From assembly GCA_003249225.1 (NCBI GenBank), contig QKJQ01000002.1:1-64000 (forward strand): a stretch of DNA of 64,000 nucleotides, written 5' to 3'. A model generated the notes under the pieces. That model was given only the letters and a program-made list of their open reading frames with translations, was not told the origin of the DNA and did no database searches. Source of the stretch: Clostridia bacterium. Lineage in GTDB: Bacteria; Bacillota; Clostridia; Lachnospirales; Lachnospiraceae. Both the position numbers and the translations under genes were made by a program. Of the stretch, positions 1 through 9,029 are shown in pieces; position 1 is the stretch's first letter; every line of letters starts with the position of its first letter.

Positions 1-71
1 CTAGTTATAATGCGTAGAAATGAAGATCAGAATATATTCGAAAGAGTATCCAGAACCTTTGGATAAGATAA

Positions 72-117
72 AACCGATGGCTTTGACTGAGATCAGTCTA
101 CACCATCGGCTTTTTTT
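72..117. terminator. Bidirectional intrinsic terminator
   Basis: CCGATGG (74-80) pairs with CCATCGG (103-109), and an inner dyad GACTGA/TCAGTC sits between them. A T-run follows on the + strand and a shorter one on the - strand. It can end both the upstream + transcript and plsC, whose stop codon abuts it. Confidence 0.85.
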
Positions 118-841
118 AGTTCAAGGTCACCTGTGAACAGTAACCAAGAACATCCTGCACATGAGAACCAAGATGCTTACGCTCTTCCTTGCTTAACTCA
201 TCCGGGAGGATGGGAGCTCCATATGTGATGGTAACCTTTGTTCGTTTGACCTTTGGAATATGCAGTTCAAAGATCTCATCGGACTTCCAGATTGCTACCG
301 GAATAATCGGACAGCCGGTCTTATCTGCAATTTTAAAAGATCCCTCCTTAAAGGGAAGAAGTTCGTGATCATGATTTCTTGTTCCTTCCGGCATAACAAA
401 AACAGAATATCCATGCTTTATATCATCGATGGCAGAGAGAATGGTCTTCATACCTTCCTTCATATTATCACGATCTAAAAAGAAGCAATTCACCAGACGC
501 ATCCACCAGCTAAGGAAGGGAACCTTCTGAATCTCTTTTTTGGCGATGATTCCGGTAAGTACAGGTACGGTCGTATAGATAATCGGAATATCAGCAAAGC
601 TTCTGTGATTACCTGCAAAAAGTACAGCCCGGTCGGTTGGAACATTTTCTTTTCCTTTAACGGTGACTTTGGTCCCTGCGCTGAATAAGACGCAACGAAA
701 CCCGAAATTAACAAGGGGCTGCGCGATCTTCGTCCGAAGCTTTCGGTTGAACTTCCCTAGTAATAACAGAAAAAGAAAGAGGGGAAGGGTTATGATGAAG
801 AACAGTAACAGTGTCAAAATGACAAGAATTAAACGTACCAT
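116..841 (-). CDS. plsC: 1-acyl-sn-glycerol-3-phosphate acyltransferase (PlsC family)
   Basis: Membrane-bound acyltransferase predicted to acylate lysophosphatidic acid to phosphatidic acid in phospholipid synthesis. The 241-aa protein opens with a long hydrophobic segment (residues 2-29). It then has the family block I, an HX4D motif at H79-D84, and block III, PEGTR at 151-155. Length is normal for the family. The ATG at 841 is preceded by an AGGAG-like site and a good sigma-A promoter, so it is a single-gene unit ending at the terminator at 72-117. Family identity is firm; acyl donor (acyl-ACP or acyl-CoA) cannot be read from the sequence. Confidence 0.9.
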   Translation of the reverse strand: MVRLILVILTLLLFFIITLPLFLFLLLLGKFNRKLRTKIAQPLVNFGFRCVLFSAGTKVTVKGKENVPTDRAVLFAGNHRSFADIPIIYTTVPVLTGIIAKKEIQKVPFLSWWMRLVNCFFLDRDNMKEGMKTILSAIDDIKHGYSVFVMPEGTRNHDHELLPFKEGSFKIADKTGCPIIPVAIWKSDEIFELHIPKVKRTKVTITYGAPILPDELSKEERKHLGSHVQDVLGYCSQVTLN

Positions 842-878
842 GTTGCGCTCCTATCGTTATATTTTTATTCGCTCATTA

Positions 879-907
879 ACTATAACTTTTTTGAGATGGT
901 TCGTCAA
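879..907 (-). promoter_or_regulatory. Sigma-A promoter for plsC
   Basis: Read on the - strand: -35 TTGACG (907-902), a 17-bp spacer, and -10 TATAGT (884-879), about 40 bp upstream of the plsC start. Confidence 0.75.
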
Positions 908-1000
908 GTATAGGCTTTTTTACGGATTTTCAGGATATTCGTAAAAACAATGAAAGCAGTAAAAGTATACGATTTGGTGAGCAGCGTTCATGATTTGACA

Positions 1001-1028
1001 TTGACTTGTGCGGTGGGGATGGTATAAT
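1001..1028 (+). promoter_or_regulatory. Sigma-A promoter for the rubredoxin fusion gene
   Basis: -35 TTGACT (1001-1006), 16-bp spacer, consensus -10 TATAAT (1023-1028). It lies 84 bp upstream of the start codon at 1112. Confidence 0.8.
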
Positions 1029-1111
1029 GAGATTATGAGTAACCAGTGGCATGGCAGGGTAGAATACACATGAAATGAACTGGAAGAAATCAAACGAAGG
1101 AGAAGGCGAAT

Positions 1112-1747
1112 ATGGATATTACAGCATTGTATAAGATTAGTTATGGGCTTTATATTGCAGGGGTGGAATCAGAGGGTAAAATCAATGCCTGTGTTATCAA
1201 TACAGCAACGCAGCTGACAGTTACACCACTTTATGTATCCGTTACATTATTAAAGAGTAATTACACAGTTGAACTGATTGAGCAGAAACAGAGTCTTGCA
1301 TTATCTATCGTTTCAATGGACACTCCGTTGTCGGTGATTCAGCATTTCGGCGGAAAATCAGGACGGGATGTTGAGAAGTTTGCAGACCGTACTTATAAAA
1401 TGGATGAAAATAACAATCCATACGTTGAAGGAACCATGTTGGCTTATGTCAGCCTGAAGGTAGCGCAGACTGTTGATCTGGACACACATGTCATGTACAT
1501 CTGCGAAGTGACAGATACAGATTATCTTTCCCATACAGGTACGCCGATGACATATGCAGATTACCGCAGACTTACCGCAAAGACAGGGAAAAAGGGACCG
1601 GAAGCACCAACGGTATCGGATGAGAAGCAATATGTGTGCTCAGTATGCCACTACATTTACGATGGAGAGACCCCATTCGAGGAGTTGCCGGATGATTATA
1701 TCTGTCCGGTCTGCGGCCAGTATAAGGTAGTGTTTGACGCACTGTAG
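1112..1747 (+). CDS. Flavin reductase-rubredoxin fusion (high-molecular-weight rubredoxin type)
   Basis: Predicted cytosolic electron carrier that moves electrons from NAD(P)H through FMN to a rubredoxin iron centre, which in related anaerobes feeds oxygen- and peroxide-detoxifying flavodiiron proteins. Residues 1-160 are a flavin-reductase-like FMN-binding domain. Residues 173-211 are a complete rubredoxin with two CxxC knuckles (C176/C179 and C198/C201) that would bind one Fe. The start has an AGGAGAAGG site just upstream. It is monocistronic with its own promoter. The architecture matches Hrb proteins of acetogenic Clostridia; the physiological acceptor is inferred and no flavodiiron gene lies in this window. 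Confidence 0.88.
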   Translation: MDITALYKISYGLYIAGVESEGKINACVINTATQLTVTPLYVSVTLLKSNYTVELIEQKQSLALSIVSMDTPLSVIQHFGGKSGRDVEKFADRTYKMDENNNPYVEGTMLAYVSLKVAQTVDLDTHVMYICEVTDTDYLSHTGTPMTYADYRRLTAKTGKKGPEAPTVSDEKQYVCSVCHYIYDGETPFEELPDDYICPVCGQYKVVFDAL

Positions 1748-1782
1748 AGAAACCGGAAGGTGTATCAATTCAAGTGATTACT

Positions 1783-1848
1783 AAAGCATGGAAATGCCTG
1801 GGCTTTCAGCTGATCTGAATATAGCTTGGACGTGTACATGCTTTTTTT
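1783..1848 (+). terminator. Possible terminator
   Basis: AAAGCATG (1783-1790) pairs with CATGCTTT (1837-1844), followed by a T-run. The loop is long (46 nt), so this is only a moderate candidate for the end of the rubredoxin transcript. Confidence 0.45.
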
Positions 1849-1965
1849 GTGCGGTGTTTGTTGAATTTGTTATAGAATAAATAAAGTAAGGCAATCATTT
1901 TATGTCAAAGTATAAAGTTTTCTTTGCTATAATATAGATGCAAAAATTTACATACTGGAGTTACT

Positions 1966-3804
1966 ATGCTGGATAAAAACATTTACATAAAGTTGTTTCT
2001 CGGTATCCTGTTAATGCTGCTAGCCTTTTTGGGAGGCATTAAGTTGATTGACGAACTGATTACTGACCGGTCAACAGAAAGTCAAAGAGCTGATTTTTCC
2101 TATTTTGAGGATGAAAGTGATCATTTTCAGATCAACGATATAAAAGAATTGCAGGAAGAAGCATTTACCTCCTGTCAGGACGGCATGTTTAATTTTGGAA
2201 GGAGTAAATCAACATACTGGATACGTGTCTCATTAACTTCTGTTGATGCTGATACAAACTATATTACCATTCATTGTCCAAATCTTCAGGATGTTACATT
2301 ATATTACAGGACAAAACAGGGAGAACGTATAAAGTGTTCCGGATGGGGCAATACCGATTGTTCACAGGAGGGAGTAAAAGAGGGTTCAAGTGACGAAGAC
2401 ATGACGTATCCGGTCTTCTCAATACAAGACATAGATTCGCAGGAACCAGTAGTCTATCTTCGGATCGAGTCAGTTTACTCACATATATATAATATTAATA
2501 TTATAAGTGATCAGGAACTGTCTTCCGAAAAAAAACTGGACTATATACTTAACAGTGCATGTTTTAGCATATTATTTACAATTATAATTATTAATTTATG
2601 CATCTTTTTTGCTTTAAAAAGCAAGGTATCCCTATACTTTGATATCTGTATCATCTGTCTGTGCCTGAATCAGGGCTGTACCACTGGGTTTTATAATCTT
2701 TTACCGGGGAGTTATGCAAAATGGATCATGCAGTATTCAATAGAGCTTGGGTTTTTATATCTGATCTCACTAATTGTTTTCTTTCTTTTTTTATCAGAGG
2801 TTAAGAATAGAAATAAGAACTATTACAGGACATGTCTTGTGCTGATTGCAGGATGCCTTGGTGGTATCTTCCTATGCAGATATGATAAAGTTACAGCAAA
2901 CCTGATTGCTCATGTTTTCTGCATAGTCGTAGCATTATTTATCACCTTTGTATCGTTTTTGCTTAGCAGTAAGAATCAGCTGCAGAATGTTTTCTTTTTG
3001 GTGGGATGGAACATTACAACCATAATCTACGCCGCTTTTATATTGAGCGTGGAGGGCATTTTAAAATTAAAAAGTGATATATGGGGATTCCACAATGCTA
3101 TTTTTATGATAATTATTGTTGCTGCTATATTTACCATAGCCTCCATAAGATATACAAGAACCATACAGATGAATAATTTATTAATGCAGCAGCAGGTGAC
3201 TCTGGCAACGGACAGAATAAAGCATACAGAAAATGTATTATTGCAGACACAGATCAAACCGCATTTTTTATATAATACCCTGACTGCGATTGAACAGCTT
3301 TGCGAAATTGATGGCAGGATGGCACAAAAAGCCGTGACTAACTTTGCGGACTATCTGCGTAACAACATTGATTTTTCCTTTGAAGCGGGAGTCATTCCCA
3401 TCGAAAAAGAAATTCGGAATGTGAAATGTTATCTGGACCTTGAGAAGATGCGCTACGAGGAACGATTGAATGTGGAGTATAATATCCTGGCCGGACATTT
3501 TATGATTCCTCCTTTTGTGATACAACCCATGGTAGAAAATGCAGTGCGGCATGGGATAATGAAAAAAAGAGAAGGGGGAACCATCCGTATAAGCATCGAG
3601 GAAGAAAACGAATGTTACAAAATATATATAATGGATGATGGGATTGGTTTCGATCTGACCGAACCAAGTGATGAGAAAACTTCACATATAGGCATTGAAA
3701 ATGCACGAGAACGAATCGAGCGATTGAGCAAGGGGACAATGAATATCGTAAGCAAGAACGACCAGGGGACAAAAGTGACGATAACAATTCCAAAGGAAAG
3801 ATAG
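1966..3804 (+). CDS. 7TM sensor histidine kinase (7TMR-DISM / LytS-like)
   Basis: Membrane sensor kinase of a two-component system with the response regulator at 3974. Residue layout: one TM helix (9-28), an extracytoplasmic beta-rich region (about 40-190) resembling the 7TMR-DISM sensory module, seven TM helices (about 195-400), then a His_kinase domain with the phosphoacceptor in the IKPHFLYNTL motif (H433). A HATPase_c domain follows with the N-box QPMVENAVRHG (N525) and G-box DDGIGFD. At 612 aa it is full length. The start codon follows CTGGAG, and a TATAAT at 1928-1933 is a likely -10. The ectodomain suggests sensing of a soluble, perhaps carbohydrate, ligand; the ligand is unknown. The last two codons and the stop are the first unit of a tandem repeat (3796-3855). 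Confidence 0.88.
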   Translation: MLDKNIYIKLFLGILLMLLAFLGGIKLIDELITDRSTESQRADFSYFEDESDHFQINDIKELQEEAFTSCQDGMFNFGRSKSTYWIRVSLTSVDADTNYITIHCPNLQDVTLYYRTKQGERIKCSGWGNTDCSQEGVKEGSSDEDMTYPVFSIQDIDSQEPVVYLRIESVYSHIYNINIISDQELSSEKKLDYILNSACFSILFTIIIINLCIFFALKSKVSLYFDICIICLCLNQGCTTGFYNLLPGSYAKWIMQYSIELGFLYLISLIVFFLFLSEVKNRNKNYYRTCLVLIAGCLGGIFLCRYDKVTANLIAHVFCIVVALFITFVSFLLSSKNQLQNVFFLVGWNITTIIYAAFILSVEGILKLKSDIWGFHNAIFMIIIVAAIFTIASIRYTRTIQMNNLLMQQQVTLATDRIKHTENVLLQTQIKPHFLYNTLTAIEQLCEIDGRMAQKAVTNFADYLRNNIDFSFEAGVIPIEKEIRNVKCYLDLEKMRYEERLNVEYNILAGHFMIPPFVIQPMVENAVRHGIMKKREGGTIRISIEEENECYKIYIMDDGIGFDLTEPSDEKTSHIGIENARERIERLSKGTMNIVSKNDQGTKVTITIPKER

Positions 3805-3855
3805 GACATAGAAAGATAAGACATAGAAAGATAAGACATAGAAAGATAGGACATA
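3796..3855 (+). repeat. Four tandem 15-bp units at the kinase stop codon
   Basis: The unit GAAAGATARGACATA occurs four times without gaps. The first copy contains the last codons and TAG stop of the kinase gene, and each later copy has TAG or TAA in the same frame. It looks like slippage expansion. Confidence 0.9.
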
Positions 3856-3910
3856 AAGAATCTTGAAGTTACAAGCTATACTTTAGCGTATCGACAGAAA
3901 ACGAGAAGAA

Positions 3911-3956
3911 AGAAATAGAAAGAAATAGAAAGAAATAAGAAGAAATAAGAAGAAAG
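3911..3956 (+). repeat. Purine-rich 10-bp tandem repeat
   Basis: The unit AGAAATARRA is repeated about 4.5 times directly upstream of the response regulator start. It is an A/G-only tract in the intercistronic leader. Confidence 0.8.
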
Positions 3957-3973
3957 CATAAGGAACTTTACAA

Positions 3974-4777
3974 ATGAACATAATTGTTGTAGACGATGAG
4001 AAGCTGGCACTAAACAGTCTTGTGAGTAAATTAAGGGAAGTTGAACCGAAGGCAGAAATAAAAGGATTTTTACATCCGGAAGAAGCCCTGGAGATTGCAA
4101 GGAACGGATACCATCCCGACATTGCCTTTCTGGATATTGAAATGTATGGAATGAATGGAATTGAACTTGCCATAAAGTTTAAGGAGGTCTATCCGAAAAT
4201 CAATCTGATCTTTGTTACAGGCTTTCAGAATTATATGCCGGACGCATTTTCCATTCGCGCCAGCGGTTATATAACAAAACCAGCAGCCAAAGAGCGGATT
4301 CTTGAAGAACTAAACAACTTAAGAAATCCGGTCATTAAGGAGAAAGCGAAAAGAATCGTTGTGCAAACATTTGGTAACTTTGAAGTTTTTTATGAGGGTT
4401 TACCACTTGTATTTAAAAGAAGCAGAACCAAAGAACTGCTGGCTTACCTTATTGACCGAAGAGGTGCAGGCGTTACAATGTTTGAACTTGCGTCCATTCT
4501 ATATGAGGAACGTCCAAGTGAAAGAACGTTACAAAACCAAGTAAGGGTTCATATTTCAGATCTGATGAAGACGCTAAAAAAAATAGATGAAAGTGACATG
4601 ATCGTGCGCCGCAGAAATTTTATTGCGGTTGATATTAATCGTGTCGAATGTGACTATTATCAGGTTTTAAAGGGAGATATAGCAGCGATAAATTCATTTC
4701 ACGGTGAATACATGACAAGTTACAGCTGGGCAGAGTTTACTCTCGGACGTTTGTATCGCACGATGGATAAGTTTTAA
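3974..4777 (+). CDS. Response regulator with REC and SARP-like winged-helix output domain
   Basis: Partner of the sensor kinase ending at 3804. The REC domain (1-115) has acidic pocket residues D7 and D8, phosphoacceptor D54 in FLDIEM, T82 and K102 in YITKPA. After a linker, residues 125-215 form an OmpR/SARP-type winged helix of the kind that opens with a beta hairpin and carries a basic stretch (KRSRTKELLAYL). The remaining C-terminal part is short, without the full bacterial transcriptional activation domain of SARP proteins. Start context is weak (AAGGAAC upstream). Target genes are unknown; the LPxTG protein directly downstream is a candidate only by position. Confidence 0.82.
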   Translation: MNIIVVDDEKLALNSLVSKLREVEPKAEIKGFLHPEEALEIARNGYHPDIAFLDIEMYGMNGIELAIKFKEVYPKINLIFVTGFQNYMPDAFSIRASGYITKPAAKERILEELNNLRNPVIKEKAKRIVVQTFGNFEVFYEGLPLVFKRSRTKELLAYLIDRRGAGVTMFELASILYEERPSERTLQNQVRVHISDLMKTLKKIDESDMIVRRRNFIAVDINRVECDYYQVLKGDIAAINSFHGEYMTSYSWAEFTLGRLYRTMDKF

Positions 4778-4844
4778 CGACATGAAAAGTAATAAATTTA
4801 TGTAACAGCAATAACCGGAAGATGCCACAGTAGGAGAATCTAAG

Positions 4845-4877
4845 AAACCTGTCATGCAATGTATGGCAGGTTTTTTG
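4845..4877 (+). terminator. Intrinsic terminator
   Basis: ACCTGTCAT pairs with ATGGCAGGT (one G-U pair) around a 7-nt loop and is followed by TTTTTTG. It separates the two-component operon from the surface protein gene. Confidence 0.85.
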
Positions 4878-4989
4878 TTTCGTATTTGTTGCGCATGGAA
4901 AAATATAATAAGACGCAAATAGTCAGATTACGGAAAATTATTTCCAAATGCTGACGAATTGAAATACATTTACCGGAGGACAATTTTCT

Positions 4990-7125
4990 ATGAGAAAGAA
5001 GAGTTTACTTTATTTCCTGATCGTTACTTTACTAGTATCGGCATTTACTACCAAAATACCGACAAATGAGGCTTTTGCCGGTACCAATACCTACTATACG
5101 CTGACTTACAATGATAATGGTGCAGACAGTGGTGATGTACCGGTTGATGACAATGAATATTCTTTGAATGGGACAGATATAGCCCAGGTTTATGGAAATA
5201 GCGACGGAAATGGTGCCCAGAACAGCGTTAAGCTTGTCAAAGATGGGTATGAATTCGCTGGTTGGGACACGGATAGGTATGCAGAAAAAGGAAGTTATAT
5301 GGAATCTTCGACGAGAAAGGTAAACGATAATATCAGGCTTTTTGCGATATGGGTACCGGTAGGTACCTACACGGAATATAGCGTAACGTATGATGCGAAC
5401 GGAGCAGTCGGTTCCGTGCCTGCAACAGAAGTGTATGATTATGAGGATGGGGTCGTTATTGCTGATGACACGGTTGCACTGACAAAAGAAGGATATTATC
5501 TTGATAGCTGGAATACTTCAGCGGATGGGACCGGTGCGACGTACAATTTTGGTAATACAACCTATATTACGGCACCATTGACTTTATATGCACAGTGGAA
5601 ACCGATTCAGGTCCTGCTTGTTTTGTACAAAAATTTTCAGAATATTGATACCACGGAGCATACGGTCGTGATTGATACCTCTGCAACAGAATTGACAGGA
5701 GAGGAACTAACGCTGTTGGCCACTTCAGAGTACAGTATTGATCCGGTGTATAGGTATAGTTCAAGCATGGGGGTATTGCTGGATCCGGATGTCACCTATT
5801 ATTTATGGATCGATGGTATAAGCACCGGAACCGTAGCAGGATATTATGACTCAAGAAATAATGGTGTTGTAAATATTATGAGCAGTTACAGTGTTACCTT
5901 TACCACGGAGAATACTGGTACCTCGACTAGTTCAATGAGTGCAAAAGCAAACGGAAAAACTATTAGCAGTGATGATTATGTTGTACCGGGAAGTGAGGTT
6001 ACTCTTACAGTAAATCCGTCAGGAGCCCTTACTTATGAATATTTGTGGACCATAAATGATACAGTTTACAATACAGCCACTGCTCCGACCATTACAATAA
6101 CAGCTATAAGTGGAGTTCAGAATATAAAATGTACCGTGAACGGAACCGGCGTTGAAATTGTAACACCACCAACGGCAGTACCGACGGCAGTACCAACGGC
6201 AGTACCAACGGCAGTACCAACGGCAGTACCAACGACAGTACCAACGGCAGTACCAACGGCAGTACCAACGGCAGTGCCAACGACAGTACCAACGGCAGTG
6301 CCAACGGCAGTACCAACGGCAGTACCGACCGCAGAGCCAACCGCAGTACCAACGACAGTACCAACCGCAGTACCGACCGCAGAACCTGTGAGTCCACAGG
6401 AGGCCAGCGATCCTGCAGATTTACCGGATGGATTTACCGCCGGGGAAACGCATGAAGAGATGAGTGTTTCCGGTGAGCTGCTATCGAGTACTTCAGTTAG
6501 CGGTGTAGCCGATCTGTTCAAAGCAGATATCACTAATTCAGATGATTCCAAAGGATATACGATGAAAGATCAGGAAATCGTTGCCCATGGAGGAAGTGTT
6601 GTAATCGAGTTCGGAGCAAAAGAGATTACCGACAGAAATGAGCTTAATGACTTATTTTTAGAAACAATTGATGAAAGTGGTATGACCATTGGACTTATGG
6701 TTGATTTCTCACTTTACAAGACAACCTGGGACCCTGATGGAAATGTCGTAGGAGAAAACTATGTAACTGAGATTCCTTCGCTGATCCAGATTATTCTTCC
6801 GTTAACAGATGAAATGCTTATGGGAACAAATCTGACCTTATTCCGATACCATGAAAATACATCAGAAATGATAACGGAGGAGCCAAATGAGTATGGAGAA
6901 ACGGCTTATCGTGAGGGTGATTATTATGTATGTAATTTAGCAAGGTTCTCCGATTATGCAATCGCTTATACCCCGGCAGCAGAAGCAGCCGCTGGTTCAA
7001 AAGAAGATGAACTGCCCCAGACTGGAGAAAGTCCTTTTCTGTTTTTTGTAACAGGAGTATTTTTCATGATGGCGGGAGCGCTCCTATACAGGAACAAAGC
7101 GAAAACATCGGGAAAAGACAAATGA
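4990..7125 (+). CDS. LPxTG cell-wall-anchored surface protein with InlB-type B repeats and AVPT stalk
   Basis: Predicted to be exported and covalently attached to peptidoglycan by a sortase. The 711-aa protein has a signal peptide (1-30, ending near EAFAG), two Listeria-Bacteroides/InlB B-repeat-like modules (about 36-125 and 128-203, the second with YDANG, GYYLDSWNT and LTLYAQW), and a 200-390 region of unclear fold. A proline/threonine stalk of AVPT units follows (392-467), then a 200-residue domain. It ends with LPQTG (675-679), a hydrophobic helix and a basic tail. The start is fixed by GGAGG 8 nt upstream. No sortase gene is in the window. Role probably adhesion; the ligand is unknown. 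Confidence 0.88.
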   Translation: MRKKSLLYFLIVTLLVSAFTTKIPTNEAFAGTNTYYTLTYNDNGADSGDVPVDDNEYSLNGTDIAQVYGNSDGNGAQNSVKLVKDGYEFAGWDTDRYAEKGSYMESSTRKVNDNIRLFAIWVPVGTYTEYSVTYDANGAVGSVPATEVYDYEDGVVIADDTVALTKEGYYLDSWNTSADGTGATYNFGNTTYITAPLTLYAQWKPIQVLLVLYKNFQNIDTTEHTVVIDTSATELTGEELTLLATSEYSIDPVYRYSSSMGVLLDPDVTYYLWIDGISTGTVAGYYDSRNNGVVNIMSSYSVTFTTENTGTSTSSMSAKANGKTISSDDYVVPGSEVTLTVNPSGALTYEYLWTINDTVYNTATAPTITITAISGVQNIKCTVNGTGVEIVTPPTAVPTAVPTAVPTAVPTAVPTTVPTAVPTAVPTAVPTTVPTAVPTAVPTAVPTAEPTAVPTTVPTAVPTAEPVSPQEASDPADLPDGFTAGETHEEMSVSGELLSSTSVSGVADLFKADITNSDDSKGYTMKDQEIVAHGGSVVIEFGAKEITDRNELNDLFLETIDESGMTIGLMVDFSLYKTTWDPDGNVVGENYVTEIPSLIQIILPLTDEMLMGTNLTLFRYHENTSEMITEEPNEYGETAYREGDYYVCNLARFSDYAIAYTPAAEAAAGSKEDELPQTGESPFLFFVTGVFFMMAGALLYRNKAKTSGKDK
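6169..6387 (+). repeat. In-frame 12-bp tandem repeat encoding AVPT stalk
   Basis: About 18 units of CCAACGGCAGTA with ACG/GCA swaps (A to T or E in the protein). Near-identical units imply recent expansion. The opposite strand stays open for over 400 bp only because of the repeat. Confidence 0.95.
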
Positions 7126-7179
7126 TTTTTTCGTAAATAAAACAATAGACAGGATCTGGTCATAGAAAAAATAAATGGT

Positions 7180-7797
7180 TCAGATTATTTTCAGCCATAA
7201 AGCCGGACGGACTCCACCGGTGCACCAGCCGTCGCTAAGATTCCCTATCAATATATTATTACCCTGAATACCAATATTTCCATCGCCATGGATATAGACC
7301 GTCTTTATGGGTACACGCCCGGGGGTACGAAGCCACCACCACCAGATATAGCCGGGTTCTTTTTCAAGTCTTGCGACGCGATTAATATTATTCACGTCCT
7401 TTCGCTCGAACCAGTAACGTTGATTTTTACCCGGATTATATAGTTTTTCACTGCTGTCACCAAAATACTTACATACGACATCTTCAATACTTAATAGAAA
7501 TATGGAATCGGTTGTGTCCTGCCCGCCGGGTGAACCATACCAGGGGTTATCCGGTGTATGATTTAATGTTGGGAGTATTCTTGCCTGCTCATCCTCAGAA
7601 AAGGTTGCGTAGAACTCATGATTTAGATAATGTCTCAGTGTACAATCCGCCCAGGTCGTATCTTTGTAGACACTGTGGTAAGGACGTTGGTCAATGATGC
7701 ATTCGGTTATGAGCAGAACCGCATTTTCTTTCTTATCAAGAACACGCCATTGATAGGCGCCGAAAGGAATGATATCCCCAATTTTATGCTCTTTCAT
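7180..7797 (-). CDS. DUF6273 domain protein
   Basis: A 205-aa soluble protein of a family common in Firmicutes and of unknown biochemical role. It opens with a conserved IPFGAYQWRVLD-like strand, then ALLITECIIDQRPYH, TWADCTLRHYLN and a C-terminal WWWWLRTPG...GGVRPALWL pattern, all typical of DUF6273. The ATG overlaps the last 14 bases of the MerR regulator gene, so the two are co-transcribed and probably translationally coupled. Function not inferred beyond this coupling. Confidence 0.8.
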   Translation of the reverse strand: MKEHKIGDIIPFGAYQWRVLDKKENAVLLITECIIDQRPYHSVYKDTTWADCTLRHYLNHEFYATFSEDEQARILPTLNHTPDNPWYGSPGGQDTTDSIFLLSIEDVVCKYFGDSSEKLYNPGKNQRYWFERKDVNNINRVARLEKEPGYIWWWWLRTPGRVPIKTVYIHGDGNIGIQGNNILIGNLSDGWCTGGVRPALWLKII

Positions 7798-8806
7798 CTT
7801 GTTTCACCTCAAAAGGAACTTTTTCTCTTATCGGAAATAGTAAATCAAGCTGTAGATTTTTCATTGCTCCGCTCTGCGCGTAGTTATAAAAATTTAATGT
7901 CTCTTCAAATCCTTGTCCTGTCTTCGTTTCTTGGGATATCCAGCGCGGTGTGCCCCAATCATTATCGTATTTGTCACTGTTGTTGACCCACTCGCCGAGC
8001 AGACGCCAGTCCTGAAAATCCCAGGATCTGAGTACATGGGCAGCATACAATCCGCCCTGAAATTCTCTTTTTACGAGTGGTGCCGGTACATCAAAATCCG
8101 CGGGTATGGATACCCAGACTTCGTACCGGTGAGACGGTACACTGATTTCGACTTCTTCGACCGAACAGTCGAAGCCAAAGCTTCGTGCGTCCGGCTTAAT
8201 GGTCAGAAGCTTGCTGTCAGCAACGAACTGGTTAATCATACTCAGTGTTGTCCCTTCACAGTCTTCACCGGATGCATAGGCCGCAGCAACTGTCATAGGC
8301 GGCAGATAGATAATACGAACATCCTTATCCTCGATTTTGCTTAGCTGTTCACTAGCCTGATTTAATTGTTCCATTGACTTTTCCTCCTTGAAGTTAATTT
8401 TGGAGATAGTCAGCGAATCTATGATTTCCAGCAACCCTTCATCATCCGGAAATGCAAAAACTGTGCTTCCCATATTCAAATGCTCGAGAAAGGCTTTTAT
8501 GACACTTCGAATTGTGGAGAGTGCAGAAATCTCATCCTCTATTTCATTGAGGTTCTGCTCAAAAATATCTATGGCAGCTAGTGCATCGGCATTTTGCAGA
8601 ATTTCAGATATCTGTTTGAGCGGTATTCTTAGTTTTCTAAGAACGATAATCTGACGAATCCGGGTAATGGCATTGCTGTCGTATACTCGATAGGAGAAAT
8701 CTTCTTTTTTAACAGGCGAAATCAACCCTATTTGTTCGTAATATCGAAGTGTTCTTGTTGATACCTGGAAAAATTTTGACACCTGACTGATCGTTTGTAA
8801 TTCCAT
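7784..8806 (-). CDS. MerR-family regulator with GyrI-like effector-binding domain
   Basis: Transcription factor with an N-terminal MerR winged helix-turn-helix (TISQVSKFFQVSTRTLRYYEQIGLISP, residues about 4-30, continuing to 70), a coiled-coil dimerisation helix, and a C-terminal GyrI-like/AraC-type effector domain (about 140-340) that in relatives binds small hydrophobic or cationic compounds. The ATG at 8806 is preferred over the one at 8812, because 8812 abuts AAAGGAGG with no spacing while 8806 has six bases. It is the first gene of a two-gene unit with the DUF6273 gene. The promoter has a 19-bp spacer overlapped by a palindrome, which argues for autoregulation. Confidence 0.87.
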   Translation of the reverse strand: MELQTISQVSKFFQVSTRTLRYYEQIGLISPVKKEDFSYRVYDSNAITRIRQIIVLRKLRIPLKQISEILQNADALAAIDIFEQNLNEIEDEISALSTIRSVIKAFLEHLNMGSTVFAFPDDEGLLEIIDSLTISKINFKEEKSMEQLNQASEQLSKIEDKDVRIIYLPPMTVAAAYASGEDCEGTTLSMINQFVADSKLLTIKPDARSFGFDCSVEEVEISVPSHRYEVWVSIPADFDVPAPLVKREFQGGLYAAHVLRSWDFQDWRLLGEWVNNSDKYDNDWGTPRWISQETKTGQGFEETLNFYNYAQSGAMKNLQLDLLFPIREKVPFEVKQDERA

Positions 8807-8826
8807 GACCATCCTCCTTTATGATG

Positions 8827-8859
8827 AGTATAAAGGTTGACGCGACGTTAAAGTCAACC
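8827..8859 (-). promoter_or_regulatory. MerR-type promoter with 19-bp spacer and dyad operator
   Basis: On the - strand: -35 TTGACT (8857-8852), a 19-bp spacer, -10 TATACT (8832-8827). The palindrome GGTTGAC-N11-GTCAACC (8835-8859) covers the -35 and spacer. An over-long spacer with a dyad is the hallmark of MerR-controlled promoters. Confidence 0.85.
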
Positions 8860-8984
8860 CTGTCTTTATAAATTTTTACAATACGAACAATTTTATCACA
8901 GGATCAAAGATTTATCCACAATAAGTAAGGTGCAAAGAGTGGGACACAGTACATTGGATCAAACGCAGCGAACTACCGCTGCCA

Positions 8985-9025
8985 TAAAAAACAGAAGAGC
9001 TGCTGATCAGCCCTTCTGCTTTTTT
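8985..9025 (-). terminator. Terminator of the 2-oxoacid oxidoreductase operon
   Basis: CAGAAG (8992-8997) pairs with CTTCTG (9013-9018), with a GCTGATCAGC dyad inside. On the - strand it is followed by six T. It lies just past the beta-subunit stop at 9030. Confidence 0.75.
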
Positions 9026-9029
9026 GTGC

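Noticed and set aside
3796-3956. Possible CRISPR array
   Set aside because: Units are contiguous 10-15 bp tandems with no spacers and no cas genes nearby.
6104-6551. Two long open frames on the - strand (Gly/Thr/Val-rich and Leu/Val-rich)
   Set aside because: They exist only because the AVPT-coding tandem repeat is open in several frames; no ribosome site or codon pattern supports them.
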